Assembly (NCBI GenBank): GCA_021794385.1
Contig: JAJYQY010000102.1
Location: 1-48,845 of the forward strand
Reading direction: 5' to 3'
DNA length: 48,845 nucleotides
Source of the DNA: Pseudomonadota bacterium
Lineage (GTDB): Bacteria; Pseudomonadota; Gammaproteobacteria; Acidithiobacillales; Acidithiobacillaceae
The notes below the pieces were generated by a model. It had not been told where the DNA came from. It did no database searches and was given only the letters and a program-made list of their open reading frames with translations. Below, piece by piece: positions 35,408 to 44,739 of this stretch. The position numbers were made by a program, and so were the translations under genes. Every line of letters begins with the position of its first letter. Position 1 is the stretch's first letter.

Positions 35408-35851
35408 TCAATAGGTCTTGTAGGGAAGGAATTTGCCGGACATGACGATCTTCACGCGATCCCCCTTTGGGTCTGCCTCACGCATCATGTCCATCTTGAA
35501 GTCGATGGCGCTCATGATGCCATCGCCGAATTCCTCGTGGATCAGCTCCTTGAAGGTGGTGCCATAGATACTGACTAGTTCGTAAAACCGGTAGATCAGC
35601 GGGTCGGTCGGCACCGAGGTGGGGAGACTGCCTTTGTAAGGCACGACTTACAGCCACTGGCGCTCTTCAGATGTCAAGTCAAAGAAGTCGCCCACGATGT
35701 CGGCCTGGTCAGCGGTCAAAGTCATCTGGCCCAGGCATGCGGCAGTCACCCATTCCTTGCTGAGACCCACCTTCTTGGCGATGTCCGCCCATTTCAGATC
35801 TTTAGCCACCTTCTTGGCGATGATTTTTTCCGTCACTTCGACCCGGTTCAT
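35408..35851 (-). pseudogene. cynS: Cyanate hydratase, interrupted by one in-frame stop
   Basis: Cyanase converts cyanate and bicarbonate to CO2 and carbamate, which yields ammonia. The N-terminal half (MNRVEVTEKIIAKKV...VTAACLGQMTL...SEERQWL) and the C-terminal half ([25 protein letters not shown]...) are in the same frame, separated only by a TAA (35650-35648) where relatives usually have Gln or Leu; CAA to TAA is one transition. The catalytic Arg and Glu of YRFYE and the Ser of GIMSAIDF are intact. A GTG two codons after the stop could restart translation and give a two-piece enzyme. Start: ATG after AGGAG. The gene lies directly downstream of clpA. Confidence 0.85.
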
Positions 35852-35886
35852 ACGGTTCTCCTGGGTTGCGCGGGATTTAGGATTGA

Positions 35887-38154
35887 TCAAGCCGGTTCCG
35901 CTGCGGTTTCGCGTAGCACTTCCACCACCGGCTTGCCATCCACCAGGGTCGCCTGGATACGGCCGCCTTTTTTGCTATCGCCGAAGAGGATATGTTCCGC
36001 CAGGGGTTTTTTGAGGTGCTCCTGGATCACCCGCGCCATGGGACGGGCGCCCATTTGCGGATCATAGCCCTGTTTCGCCAGCCATTGCCGCAACTCGGCG
36101 CTGACCTCCAGGCTGTAGCCCTTTTGCAGAAGCTGTTCGTCCAGCTCCATGAGGAACTTGTCCACCACGTGCAGCACCACCTCGGGGGCCAGCGGCGCGA
36201 AGGGCACCACGGCGTCGAGGCGGTTGCGGAATTCCGGTGAAAAGACGCGGCGAATGCTTTCCATTTCCTCGCCTTGCGGCCGCTTTGCCGCCTGAACGAA
36301 GCCCATCGCCTTTTTGCCATGGGCCTCGGCACCGGCATTGGTGGTCATGATCAGGATGACATTGCGAAAATCCACCGCATGGCCGCTGGCATCGGTGAGT
36401 TTCCCATGGTCCATGACCTGCAGGAGGATATTGAAAATATCCGGATGGGCCTTCTCGATCTCGTCGAGGAGCAATACGGCATGCGGATGTTTGTTCACCG
36501 CCTCCGTCAACTGTCCGGCCTGGTCATAACCCACATATCCCGGCGGCGCGCCGATGAGCCGCGATACGGTATGGCGTTCCATGTATTCGCTCATGTCGAA
36601 ACGCAGCAAGGGGATACCCAGGAGGGCGGCCAATTGCCGGGTGAGTTCGGTCTTGCCCACGCCGGTCGGCCCCGAGAAGAGAAAGGCACCCACGGGTTTT
36701 TCGTGATGGCGCAGGCCGGCACGGGCCATCTTGATGGCGGAACTCAGTTCGTGAATGGCCGCCTCCTGACCATAGATGACCAGGCCGAGATCCCGCTCCA
36801 GGTTCTTGAGGGACTGGCGATCATCCATGGAGACGGTCTTGCCGGGGATGCGCGCCACGCGGGCCACCATCTCCTCGATGTCGTGGACGCCGATGCTTTT
36901 CTTGCGCCTGGAGGGCGGGAGGAGGGCCTGGGCGGCGCCCACCTCGTCGATGAGATCGATGGCCTTGTCGGGCAGGAAACGGTCATGGATGTGCTTGATG
37001 GATAACTCTGCGGCCGCCCGCAGGGCCGCGTCGGTATAGCGCAAGGCATGGTGCGCCTCAAACTGGCCCTTGAGACCGCGCAGGATCTGCACCGTTTCCT
37101 CCTGGGAGGGTTCCGGCACGTCGATCTTTTGAAAACGTCGCGACAAGGCCCGATCCTTTTCAAAGTACTGGCGATACTCCTGATAGGTGGTGGCACCGAT
37201 GCACTTGAGCTCCCCGGAGGCCAGGGCCGGCTTGAGCAGGTTGGAGGCATCCATGGCACCGCCGGAGGCCGCCCCGGCGCCCACCAGGGTATGGATCTCA
37301 TCAATGAAGAGGATGGCATGGGGTTTTTTGGCCAGGGCCTTGAGAACCCCCTTGAGGCGCTCCTCAAAGTCCCCCCGATAGCGCGATCCGGCAATCAGCG
37401 CCCCCATGTCGAGGGCGTAAACGGTGGCGTCGGCGAGGATCTCGGGCACTTTTCCGGCCACAATGGCCCGCGCCAAGCCCTCGACAATGGCGGTTTTGCC
37501 CACGCCGGGCTCACCCACAAAGAGCGGATTGTTTTTGCGCCGCCGCGCCAGGACTTGCAGCGCCCGGGTCAGCTCTTCCTGGCGGCCGATCAGGGGGTCG
37601 AGGCGACCTCTGCGCGCCAAGGCATTGAGATTGCGGGCATAAGCGGTCAGCGGATCCTTGGCGGATTTCTTCTCCTCCGCTCCCCCGGGGGTGACGGACT
37701 CGTCCTCATCTTCAAAAAGATCGTCCTTGCGCACGCCATGGGCCAGATAATTGACCACATCCAGGCGCGACACGCGGGCTTTTTGCAGGAAATAGACGGC
37801 ATGGGATTCACGCTCGGCAAAGAGCGCCACGAGGACGTTGGCCCCCGATACCGCATCCTTGCCCGCCGACTGCACATGATACAGGGCGCGCTGGATGACG
37901 CGCTGGAAACCCACCGAGGGCTGCGTGTTGACCGTGCCTGCAGGCCCCGCTGCCGGCACTTTGTGTTCGAGGAAATCGCGGATCTCCTGCGCCAGGGCAT
38001 CGCGATCGGCGCCACAGGCTTCGAGCACTTCCATGCTTTGCGGGTTGTCCAGCAAGGCCAGCAGCAGGTGCTCCACGGAGGCATATTCATGGCCGTAGGT
38101 ACGGGCAATCTGAAAGGACTGATTGATGGATTGTTCCAGGGCCTTGTCAATCAT
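35887..38154 (-). CDS. clpA: ATP-dependent Clp protease ATP-binding subunit ClpA
   Basis: AAA+ unfoldase that feeds proteins to the ClpP peptidase. The 755-residue product has the N-domain (about 1-140), AAA module 1 with Walker A GEPGVGKT and Walker [10 protein letters not shown], and module 2 with Walker A GPTGVGKT, Walker [13 protein letters not shown] and [25 protein letters not shown]. The ClpP-contact loop reads KKAMGFVQ, a variant of the usual IGF/IGL tripeptide. It starts three bases after the clpS stop with AAGGAG upstream, so it is coupled to clpS. Confidence 0.96.
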   Translation of the reverse strand: MIDKALEQSINQSFQIARTYGHEYASVEHLLLALLDNPQSMEVLEACGADRDALAQEIRDFLEHKVPAAGPAGTVNTQPSVGFQRVIQRALYHVQSAGKDAVSGANVLVALFAERESHAVYFLQKARVSRLDVVNYLAHGVRKDDLFEDEDESVTPGGAEEKKSAKDPLTAYARNLNALARRGRLDPLIGRQEELTRALQVLARRRKNNPLFVGEPGVGKTAIVEGLARAIVAGKVPEILADATVYALDMGALIAGSRYRGDFEERLKGVLKALAKKPHAILFIDEIHTLVGAGAASGGAMDASNLLKPALASGELKCIGATTYQEYRQYFEKDRALSRRFQKIDVPEPSQEETVQILRGLKGQFEAHHALRYTDAALRAAAELSIKHIHDRFLPDKAIDLIDEVGAAQALLPPSRRKKSIGVHDIEEMVARVARIPGKTVSMDDRQSLKNLERDLGLVIYGQEAAIHELSSAIKMARAGLRHHEKPVGAFLFSGPTGVGKTELTRQLAALLGIPLLRFDMSEYMERHTVSRLIGAPPGYVGYDQAGQLTEAVNKHPHAVLLLDEIEKAHPDIFNILLQVMDHGKLTDASGHAVDFRNVILIMTTNAGAEAHGKKAMGFVQAAKRPQGEEMESIRRVFSPEFRNRLDAVVPFAPLAPEVVLHVVDKFLMELDEQLLQKGYSLEVSAELRQWLAKQGYDPQMGARPMARVIQEHLKKPLAEHILFGDSKKGGRIQATLVDGKPVVEVLRETAAEPA

Positions 38155-38157
38155 GGC

Positions 38158-38466
38158 TCACTCCTTTTCCATTACGCACCGTAACGGGTGCTGGTGCTGT
38201 TGCGCATCGGCGGTAACCAGGGCGACTTTGGTTTCGGCCATGTCATAAGGATAAATCCCGCCCAGCCCTTTCCCCCGCTCGTGGATGTGGAGCATGACCT
38301 CCACCGCCTCGGCATGGGTCTTGAGAAAATACTGTTCCAGCACATTGACGACATAATCCATGGGTGTGTAATCATCATTCAGGAGTACCACCCGATACAT
38401 CCTGGGTTCCTGCACCCGGGGTTCACGCTCCAAAACCGTGTTCCGGCGGCGTTCCGTTCGACTCAT
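38158..38466 (-). CDS. clpS: ATP-dependent Clp protease adaptor ClpS
   Basis: Adaptor that binds proteins with destabilising N-terminal residues and delivers them to ClpA (N-end rule). The 102-residue product has a flexible N-terminus, then YRVVLLNDDYTPMDYVVNVLEQYF, AVEVMLHIHERGKGLGGIYPYDMAETK and the closing block. The start is the ATG with GGAG seven bases upstream; a longer frame upstream is GC-rich noise. It heads clpS-clpA, which overlap in function and probably share a transcript. Confidence 0.95.
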   Translation of the reverse strand: MSRTERRRNTVLEREPRVQEPRMYRVVLLNDDYTPMDYVVNVLEQYFLKTHAEAVEVMLHIHERGKGLGGIYPYDMAETKVALVTADAQQHQHPLRCVMEKE

Positions 38467-38509
38467 GCGGCAGCTCCAACTACGCTCATCAACTTCTAAG
38501 ACTCTGTCT

Positions 38510-38538
38510 ATTGTGGTCCCAAGGGCAGGCGCTGGCAA
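38510..38538 (-). promoter_or_regulatory. Candidate sigma-70 promoter of clpS-clpA
   Basis: On the minus strand TTGCCA, a 17-bp spacer and CACAAT, with a predicted start near 38503, 37 bases before the clpS ATG. It lies just downstream of the parvulin terminator. Confidence 0.4.
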
Positions 38539-38555
38539 GGGCAACGGTGCACCCC

Positions 38556-38595
38556 AAAAAGCTCGGGCGCGGGTGTTGCCACCGCGCGCCCGAGC
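38556..38595 (-). terminator. Rho-independent terminator of the parvulin gene
   Basis: GCTCGGGCGCG / CGCGCCCGAGC is a perfect 11-bp stem around a 13-base loop, followed on the minus strand by five T, 19 bases after the stop. Confidence 0.9.
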
Positions 38596-38614
38596 CCACC
38601 CCAGAGAGGTTTGC

Positions 38615-39391
38615 TTACTTGGTGATGTCGATCTTGGCCTGATTGCGCAGGTCGGAGACAAACTTCGCGGCCTCCTGCTGCTGCAATTGCAGCTTGAGCC
38701 GGTCTTTCATGGCGCTCAGGGGTGGCGGGGTCATGGCGCGGGTGGCCTGGACCTCGATGACATGATAACCGAACTGGGTCTGCACCGGTCCTACCGGCTT
38801 GTCGATGGGGGCTGATTCAACGGCCTGGGCAAAGGGCGGTACGACCATACCCGGGACGATCCAGCCCAGTTCACCACCGTGGGCGGCGCTGGCCTTGTCA
38901 ATGGAGTACTTCTCCGCCAGGGCCGGGAACTTCTGGCCCTTTCTCAAGTCGGCCATGATCTTGTCGGCTTCGGCCTTGGTCTTGACCAGGATGTGACGGA
39001 CTTCGTATTCCTTGTTGCCCATGGCCTTGATGAAGTTGCCATAGGCTGTCTGGATCTCACTTTCGGGAATGGGATGCTCCTTGACGTATTGATCCACCGC
39101 CGCGTCGGCCAGGATCTGGCGTTTGGCAATGGCCAGGCGCTCCTTGACATCGGCGGACTGGTCCAGCTTGTGGGCAACGGCGTACTGCGACAACACTTCC
39201 ATGTTGACGAGGTTCTGTACCACCTGCTCACGGGCGTTGGGTTCTTTGGCCAGTTCCGGGCTCATGGACATGATGGCCTGGACCTGACTGTTATCGATGG
39301 GCTGACCGTTGACGGTGGCCACAGGAGCGGCGAAGGCGGGTGTCGCGCAGACGCCAAGGACGGCGGCGAGGACGATGGAGCGAAATTTCAT
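38615..39391 (-). CDS. Periplasmic peptidyl-prolyl cis-trans isomerase (parvulin type)
   Basis: Secreted folding factor of the PpiC/PrsA group. The 258-residue product has a signal peptide (MKFRSIVLAAVLGVCATPAFA, cleavage before APVATVNG), an N-terminal SurA_N/PrsA-like helical part, and a parvulin domain (about 130-225) with VRHILVKTKAEADKIM, YSIDKASAAHGGELGWIVPGMVVPPFAQAV and FGYHVIEV. Start at the second ATG, eight bases after AAGGA, to give the signal peptide. A strong terminator follows. It probably assists outer-membrane or periplasmic protein folding. Confidence 0.9.
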   Translation of the reverse strand: MKFRSIVLAAVLGVCATPAFAAPVATVNGQPIDNSQVQAIMSMSPELAKEPNAREQVVQNLVNMEVLSQYAVAHKLDQSADVKERLAIAKRQILADAAVDQYVKEHPIPESEIQTAYGNFIKAMGNKEYEVRHILVKTKAEADKIMADLRKGQKFPALAEKYSIDKASAAHGGELGWIVPGMVVPPFAQAVESAPIDKPVGPVQTQFGYHVIEVQATRAMTPPPLSAMKDRLKLQLQQQEAAKFVSDLRNQAKIDITK

Positions 39392-39454
39392 GAAAGATTC
39401 CTTTAGCAAGATATGCTTAGACTATTATCCATAGTGGCGGGGAAAGGGAAAGCC

Positions 39455-40024
39455 TTAGCTGACATTGGATCGCTGTAGGGGAGCTTCGACCTGGATGCGG
39501 GTTTCGGGGCCGAGGAGGAGTTCCACCAGGGTGAGGGCGAAATCCATGGCGGTGCCAGGGCCACGGGAAGTCACCAGGGGACCATCCACCACCACCGCTG
39601 TTTCCTGGTAGTGATAGTGGGGACTGTGGGGATCGAGGGTGCCCGGATAGGCCGTGACGGCCCGTCCTTCGAGGAGGCCCTGGGCGGCGAGAACGCCGGG
39701 CGCGGCGCAAATGGCGGCGATCATCCCCCCCTGTTCATGACGCTTCCGGAGCAGGCTGATGAGGTGTGCATCCTCCCCGAGCCGCTGACTCCCCAAGCGA
39801 CCGCCGGGCAGGATCAATACGTCAAAGGCTTCCTGCGCGACGTCGGCCAGGAGCGCGTCGGGTATGAGCCGTATCCCACGAGCGCCGCGCACCGGCCCCG
39901 CGGTCAGACCCGCCAGGGTGACCTGGACATCGGCACGGCGCAGGATATCGCAGACGATGACGGCTTCCATGTCTTCAAAACCCTCGGCGAGGGGAATGAG
40001 GACGCGGGGCATCGATGCTTTCAT
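39455..40024 (-). CDS. DJ-1/PfpI (YajL-type) family protein
   Basis: Member of the DJ-1/ThiJ family, which includes chaperones and glyoxalase or deglycase-type activities; which applies here is not known. The 189-residue product has IPLAEGFEDMEA with the conserved acidic residue (Glu17), LILPGGRLGSQRL, the nucleophile elbow AICAAPGVLA with Cys106, and GPGTAMDFALTLVELLLG. The start has AAGGAG five bases upstream; an ATG four codons inside lacks one. It lies between ctpA and the parvulin gene on the same strand, 98 bases after ctpA. Confidence 0.9.
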   Translation of the reverse strand: MKASMPRVLIPLAEGFEDMEAVIVCDILRRADVQVTLAGLTAGPVRGARGIRLIPDALLADVAQEAFDVLILPGGRLGSQRLGEDAHLISLLRKRHEQGGMIAAICAAPGVLAAQGLLEGRAVTAYPGTLDPHSPHYHYQETAVVVDGPLVTSRGPGTAMDFALTLVELLLGPETRIQVEAPLQRSNVS

Positions 40025-40122
40025 CGCAACTCCTTATGACTGAGGTCCACCCAAAAAGTCCGCATCATTTGACCACCACGTCCGCAAAACGATCCCGCCA
40101 TGTCCTGGCCGGCATCAAAAAA

Positions 40123-41583
40123 TCATTGGCCGACGGCCTGGGGTAGAGGGATGCGCTCTTCCACCGTCTCCTTGCCCACCTGCACGGGCACCTGCTTGCC
40201 CTGGAGAATGGCCAGGGCCTCGCGCAACTGGTAGTCCTTGGCCAGATCCGGTTTTTGCGTAATGCTTTCCGACAGGGCCGCCTCGGCCTCCTGCTTCTCG
40301 GACTGCGTCAGCGCCGTGGGTGCCTTGGCCTCGGCCCCGGCAGGCAGGGTGAGGGTGTATTGGGGCGTGAGCTTGGCGCATTCGCTGGGTGCCTTGAGGA
40401 CACCGTGGAGTTCCGATTCCTTGAGCAAATCCCCATCGAGGGCGCGGAGCTGGGCATTGGCAGGCTGTACCTCCACATTGGGGACGATGCCCTGGCCCTG
40501 AATGGAACAGCCGGCGGGGGTAAAGTAGAGGGCGGTGGTGAGTTTGAGGGCCCCGCCGTTACTCAGGGGCATGACCGTTTGCACCGAGCCCTTGCCAAAG
40601 CTGCGCTGACCGAGCACCAGGGCACGGTTGTCATCCTTCAGGGCACCGGTAACAATCTCTGCGGCGGAGGCGGAGCCACCGTTGATGAGGACGATGAGGG
40701 GTGCGCCGTGGAGATAGTCCGGCCCGCTGGCCTTGAATTGCATGTCGCTGTCGGCAATGCGTCCCTTGGTATAGACGATCAGGCCGTGGTTGAGGAAGGT
40801 GTTGGCCGTTTCCACGCCTGCTCCGAGCACGCCGCCGGGGTTGTTGCGCAGATCCAGGATCAGGCCCTGGAGGTGGCCGCCAGCCTCCTTTTTCAGGTTC
40901 TCCACAGCCCGCCGTGTATCGGTGCCGGTATTGTCCTGAAACTGGCTGATACGGATGTAGCCATAACCGGGCGCCAGCATGAAGGCGCGGACGCTCTGCA
41001 CCTTGATGATGGCGCGGGTGAGGGTGAGGGTAATGGGCTGGTTTTGATGGGCGCGGAGAATGGTCAGGGTGACCTTGCTCCCCGGTTTGCCGCGCATCGT
41101 GTCCACGGTTTCCTGCAGGCCCATGCCCTGCACGGACTTGCCGTTGATCTTGATAATGAGGTCACCGGGCTGGATGCCGGCTCTGGCGGCGGGGGTGCCG
41201 TCAATGGGGGCCACGACCTTGATGATCCCGTGGTCGGCGGTAACCTCGATGCCGAGCCCGCCGAACTTGCCGTCGGTGAACGCCTCCATCTGCTTGAATT
41301 CCTTCGGGCTGAGGTAGGCCGAGTGGGGATCGAGAGCGGTGACCATGCCGTTGATGGCCCCGTCCATGAGCTTTTTGTCCGAGGCCGGGTCCACGTAATC
41401 GGACTTGATCAGGCTGAAGACCTGGCTAAAGGTCTGGATCTCCTCCAGGGGAACGCCGCCGCGGTCCCGGTCGGCATAGACGGCTACCGCAAAACTGAGT
41501 CCAGCGCCAATGATCACGCCAATACCGACCCCGAGCAGGGTGCGTGGCCGTGGCCTTGGGAAGTGGGGGGTGGGCATGGACAT
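40123..41583 (-). CDS. ctpA: Carboxy-terminal processing protease (S41)
   Basis: Periplasmic Ser-Lys protease that trims C-termini of exported proteins. The 486-residue product has a membrane anchor or signal (about 14-37), a PDZ domain (about 110-180, GGLGIEVTADHGIIKVVAPI...AGIQPGDLIIKING) and an S41 catalytic domain with LDLRNNPGG, the serine in GGSASAAEI (302-310) and the lysine in SFGKGSVQ (Lys331). The C-terminal 100 residues include a charged helical tail. It follows envC in a gpmI-envC-ctpA order I recall from related bacteria; the regulated substrate is unknown. GGAGA lies upstream of the ATG. Confidence 0.94.
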   Translation of the reverse strand: MSMPTPHFPRPRPRTLLGVGIGVIIGAGLSFAVAVYADRDRGGVPLEEIQTFSQVFSLIKSDYVDPASDKKLMDGAINGMVTALDPHSAYLSPKEFKQMEAFTDGKFGGLGIEVTADHGIIKVVAPIDGTPAARAGIQPGDLIIKINGKSVQGMGLQETVDTMRGKPGSKVTLTILRAHQNQPITLTLTRAIIKVQSVRAFMLAPGYGYIRISQFQDNTGTDTRRAVENLKKEAGGHLQGLILDLRNNPGGVLGAGVETANTFLNHGLIVYTKGRIADSDMQFKASGPDYLHGAPLIVLINGGSASAAEIVTGALKDDNRALVLGQRSFGKGSVQTVMPLSNGGALKLTTALYFTPAGCSIQGQGIVPNVEVQPANAQLRALDGDLLKESELHGVLKAPSECAKLTPQYTLTLPAGAEAKAPTALTQSEKQEAEAALSESITQKPDLAKDYQLREALAILQGKQVPVQVGKETVEERIPLPQAVGQ

Positions 41584-41675
41584 ACTCAGTTGTCTCCAGT
41601 GGCGTCAATGGGCGCCGAAGGCGGTCATTGTAAAGGAAAGTTACGCGAGAGGGCAGGGTGGCAGGTGTCGAGGCA

Positions 41676-43010
41676 TCAATTATGGATGTAATCCAGCGGG
41701 TTGACGGGATGGCCGCCGTTGCGCATCTCAAAATATAAACCGTCGTTGCCCAGTTCGCCACCACTGCCCACGCTGCCGATCTCCTGCTCCTGAGACACCT
41801 TCTCGCCCACATGGACGCTGGTCGCCCCCAGGTGCCCGTAGATGGCCAGCAGACTCCGTCCTTGCTGGACGATGACAATTTCGCCGTAACCCCGCAACGG
41901 TCCGGAATACAGGACCATGCCGGGGGCGATGGCATGGACCGGAGTGCCGACGGCGGCTTGGAAGGTAATCCCCTGCCAGTTGAGGCCGCCCGTCACCCGC
42001 GGACTGCCGAAGCGGGCGGTGATGGGTCCGGACACGGGCGGGGGGAAAGTACCGTGTCCGACAATGGGTCCGGTCGCGCTGGGTGGGAGCGGGGCTTGGG
42101 GTGCGCGGGGGGCTGTTGCCACGGGTGGGGCCTCCCGTGCCGGTGTCTGCCGGCCCCGTTCCCGCGCTTGGACGCGCGCCTCTGCCGCCCGGCGCGCCGC
42201 TTCCGCCGCGGCCTGGCGACGGGCAGCGGCAGCGGCTGCCGCCGCCCGTTCCCGTGCCAGTCGTTCCTGGCGCTGGGCCTCCGCGACGAGGCGTTGAATG
42301 AGGCCGTCCAGTTGCCGGGCATTGGCCTGCAGTTCCTGGATGCGGGCGCGGTCGGCGGCAATGCGTTCGGCCAGTTGTTTTTCCAGGACGGCGTGCCGGG
42401 TGCGCTGCTGCTGCAGCGTGTTTTCCTGGGTGCTGATGCGTTGGGCCAGGGTGTCCAGGGCCGCCTCCTGGGTCTTGACCTGGGTCTGGGTGATTTGTAA
42501 TTGGGCGGCCGTGGCCTGGGTGCTGACAATGAGCGCTGACCGCGCCTTGGCCAGGGCCCGGTAGTAGACCTCCATGCGCCCGAGCTGGGCGGGACGTTCC
42601 GTTTGCAGCCAGGCCGCCAGGGGCGAAATCCCTCCCATCATGTAGGCCGCGCGCAGTTGCTGGGCGAGGATGGCCCGTTGTTGTTCCAGCTTGGCTTGGA
42701 GTGCGGCAACCTCGGTCTTGAGTTGGGCGAGGTGCTGCTGCGTGGCATTGCGCTGCTGTTGAACGCTCTTGAGCCGGGTCGTAGCGGCGGCGATTTGCCG
42801 ATCCAGGGCTTGGATCTCGGTCTGGATCTGCGCCTGGGACTTTTGTCCGGCGGCGAGATGGGCACGCAGTTGACCGAGATTTTGATGGATATTCTGCAAC
42901 TGCTGGCGCGAATTCTGGATCTTGTCCTGGAGGCTGGCGCCATGGCCGGCGGGTAGGTAGAGTATGGTCAGGGCGGCAAGGGTCGCGGCAGAACCGGCGG
43001 ATTTGCGCAT
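41676..43010 (-). CDS. envC: Murein hydrolase activator EnvC (degenerate LytM domain)
   Basis: Periplasmic activator of cell-division amidases. The 444-residue product has a signal peptide (about 1-24), a long coiled-coil (about 25-270) with many Gln/Leu heptads and an Ala/Arg-rich stretch, a Pro-rich linker, and a C-terminal LytM/M23 domain (about 310-444) ending GNDGLYFEMRNGGHPVNPLDYI. The metal ligands of active M23 enzymes are replaced (NWQGIT for HxGxD, GLYFEM for HLHFE), as in EnvC, so it regulates rather than cleaves. It begins three bases after the gpmI stop. The peptidase named after it is inferred, not seen. Confidence 0.92.
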   Translation of the reverse strand: MRKSAGSAATLAALTILYLPAGHGASLQDKIQNSRQQLQNIHQNLGQLRAHLAAGQKSQAQIQTEIQALDRQIAAATTRLKSVQQQRNATQQHLAQLKTEVAALQAKLEQQRAILAQQLRAAYMMGGISPLAAWLQTERPAQLGRMEVYYRALAKARSALIVSTQATAAQLQITQTQVKTQEAALDTLAQRISTQENTLQQQRTRHAVLEKQLAERIAADRARIQELQANARQLDGLIQRLVAEAQRQERLARERAAAAAAAARRQAAAEAARRAAEARVQARERGRQTPAREAPPVATAPRAPQAPLPPSATGPIVGHGTFPPPVSGPITARFGSPRVTGGLNWQGITFQAAVGTPVHAIAPGMVLYSGPLRGYGEIVIVQQGRSLLAIYGHLGATSVHVGEKVSQEQEIGSVGSGGELGNDGLYFEMRNGGHPVNPLDYIHN

Positions 43011-43013
43011 GGC

Positions 43014-44573
43014 CTAGGCGCGCTGGACTAGGCTGGGCTGGACCGGGCCGAGCTGGATCAGGCTCTTGCCGCCCATCTCCGGCGGGATGGGCAGGCCCAT
43101 GAGGGTGAGCAGGGTGGGGGCAATGTCCTCCAATGCCCCACCCGCCAGGATCTGCCCCGGCCGGCCGATGTAGAGCAGCGGCACGGGGTTGCAGGTGTGG
43201 GCGGTGTGGGCCTGCTGGCTTTCGTGGTCGCGCATCTGTTCGGCGTTGCCGTGGTCGGCGGTGATGAGGATTTCCCCCCCCTGGCCGCGCACGGCCTCGA
43301 CAATGCGCCCCAGGCTACGATCGACGGCCTCCACGGCGGCAATGGCCGCGTCCATCCGGCCGCAGTGGCCCACCATGTCGGGGTTGGCGATATTGCAGAT
43401 GATGACGTCGTAGTCCCGGCTGGCAATGCGCGCGATGAGGGTATTGCTCAGTTCATCGACGCTCATCTCCGGCTGCAGGTCGTAGGTGGGCACATTGGGC
43501 GAGGGGATGAGCATGCGATCCTCGCCGGGAAAGACCTTTTCCTCGCCGCCGTTGAAAAAGAAGGTGACGTGGGCGTATTTCTCGGTCTCGGCAATACGCA
43601 GTTGGCGCAGGCCGAATTGGGCCACCCACTCGCCGAAGGTGTTTTTGATCCGGGTGGGCGGATAGGCCACGGCCACGTCAAAGGCCTCACTGTACTCGGT
43701 GAGGGTGGCAAAGGCGGCCAACTGCGGCCGGGCCTGCCGATGGAAGCCGGCAAAATCGGCCTCGATGAAGGGACGGGTGATCTGCCGGGCACGGTCGGAA
43801 CGGAAGTTCATGAAGAGCACACTGTCGCCGTCGCGGATGCAGGCCGCTTCGGCGCCGATGCGCGTGGCCGTGACAAACTCATCGCTCTCCCCCCGCGCGT
43901 AGGCCGCCGCCAGGGCTTCGCTGCCGTTGGCGGCGACGTGACCGTGGCCCAGGGTGAGCAGGTCGTAGGCCTGCTGAATACGGTCCCAGCGATGGTCGCG
44001 GTCCATGGCAAAGTAACGGCCGATGAGGGAGGCGAGGGCTCCCCCGTGTTGCGCGATTTCGGCGTCGAGACGGGCCAGGGATGCGGCGGCACTGCGGGGA
44101 GCGGTGTCGCGGCCATCGAGGAAGGCATGGATGTAGACCGCCTCGGCGCCGCGGCTGCGCGCTAGGCGCAGGGCGGCGAAGAGGTGCTCCTCGTGGGAAT
44201 GCACGCCACCGTCGGAGAGGAGGCCCAGGATGTGCACGGCTTTGCCCCGTCCGGCAGCCGCATCCACGGCGGCGCAGAGGGTGGCGTTCTGATAGAAGCT
44301 GCCGGTCTCGATGGCGCGGTTGATGCGCTCATACTCCTGATAGACGACCCGACCGGCACCAAGGTTGAGATGTCCCACTTCGCTGTTGCCCATCTGCCCC
44401 CGGGGCAGCCCCACGGCGGCCTCGGAGGCGGTCAGCAGGCCGTGGGGATGGGTCTGCCACCAGCTATCCCAGTGGGGGGTGCGGGCCTGGGCAATGGCGT
44501 TGTCGTCCCCCTCTTCCCGATAGCCCCATCCATCCAGGATCATGAGCACGATGGGGCGCGGTTGTTGGGCCAT
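43014..44573 (-). CDS. gpmI: 2,3-bisphosphoglycerate-independent phosphoglycerate mutase
   Basis: Glycolytic enzyme interconverting 3- and 2-phosphoglycerate with two Mn ions and a phosphoserine intermediate. The 519-residue product has the N-terminal PIVLMILDGWGYRE with metal-binding Asp14, the catalytic GQMGNSEVGHLNLGAG (Ser64), HILGLLSDGGVHSHEEHLFA, HAFLDGRDTAPRSA and the later ADHGNAEQMRD metal block. The ATG has GAGGA five bases upstream; 36 upstream codons in frame are not conserved. It heads gpmI-envC-ctpA, with a clear promoter about 110 bp upstream. Confidence 0.96.
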   Translation of the reverse strand: MAQQPRPIVLMILDGWGYREEGDDNAIAQARTPHWDSWWQTHPHGLLTASEAAVGLPRGQMGNSEVGHLNLGAGRVVYQEYERINRAIETGSFYQNATLCAAVDAAAGRGKAVHILGLLSDGGVHSHEEHLFAALRLARSRGAEAVYIHAFLDGRDTAPRSAAASLARLDAEIAQHGGALASLIGRYFAMDRDHRWDRIQQAYDLLTLGHGHVAANGSEALAAAYARGESDEFVTATRIGAEAACIRDGDSVLFMNFRSDRARQITRPFIEADFAGFHRQARPQLAAFATLTEYSEAFDVAVAYPPTRIKNTFGEWVAQFGLRQLRIAETEKYAHVTFFFNGGEEKVFPGEDRMLIPSPNVPTYDLQPEMSVDELSNTLIARIASRDYDVIICNIANPDMVGHCGRMDAAIAAVEAVDRSLGRIVEAVRGQGGEILITADHGNAEQMRDHESQQAHTAHTCNPVPLLYIGRPGQILAGGALEDIAPTLLTLMGLPIPPEMGGKSLIQLGPVQPSLVQRA

Positions 44574-44679
44574 AATTTTCCTCTGTAGTGCGGACGGGTT
44601 CTGGGTGTGGTGGCGGCTTGGCCGAGAGGAACCCTCACCGGTGCCGGGACCGGCCACATTTCCCATCAAAATCCGCTGC

Positions 44680-44708
44680 ATTAAAGCAGATCACGGGCCT
44701 TCTGTCAT
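44680..44708 (-). promoter_or_regulatory. Sigma-70 promoter of gpmI-envC-ctpA
   Basis: On the minus strand ATGACA, a 17-bp spacer and TTTAAT; each hexamer is one base from consensus. The start would be near 44673, about 100 bases before the gpmI ATG. Confidence 0.65.
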
Positions 44709-44739
44709 GGGGCGGCGGCCCGGCGCCCGGCCACCGGCA

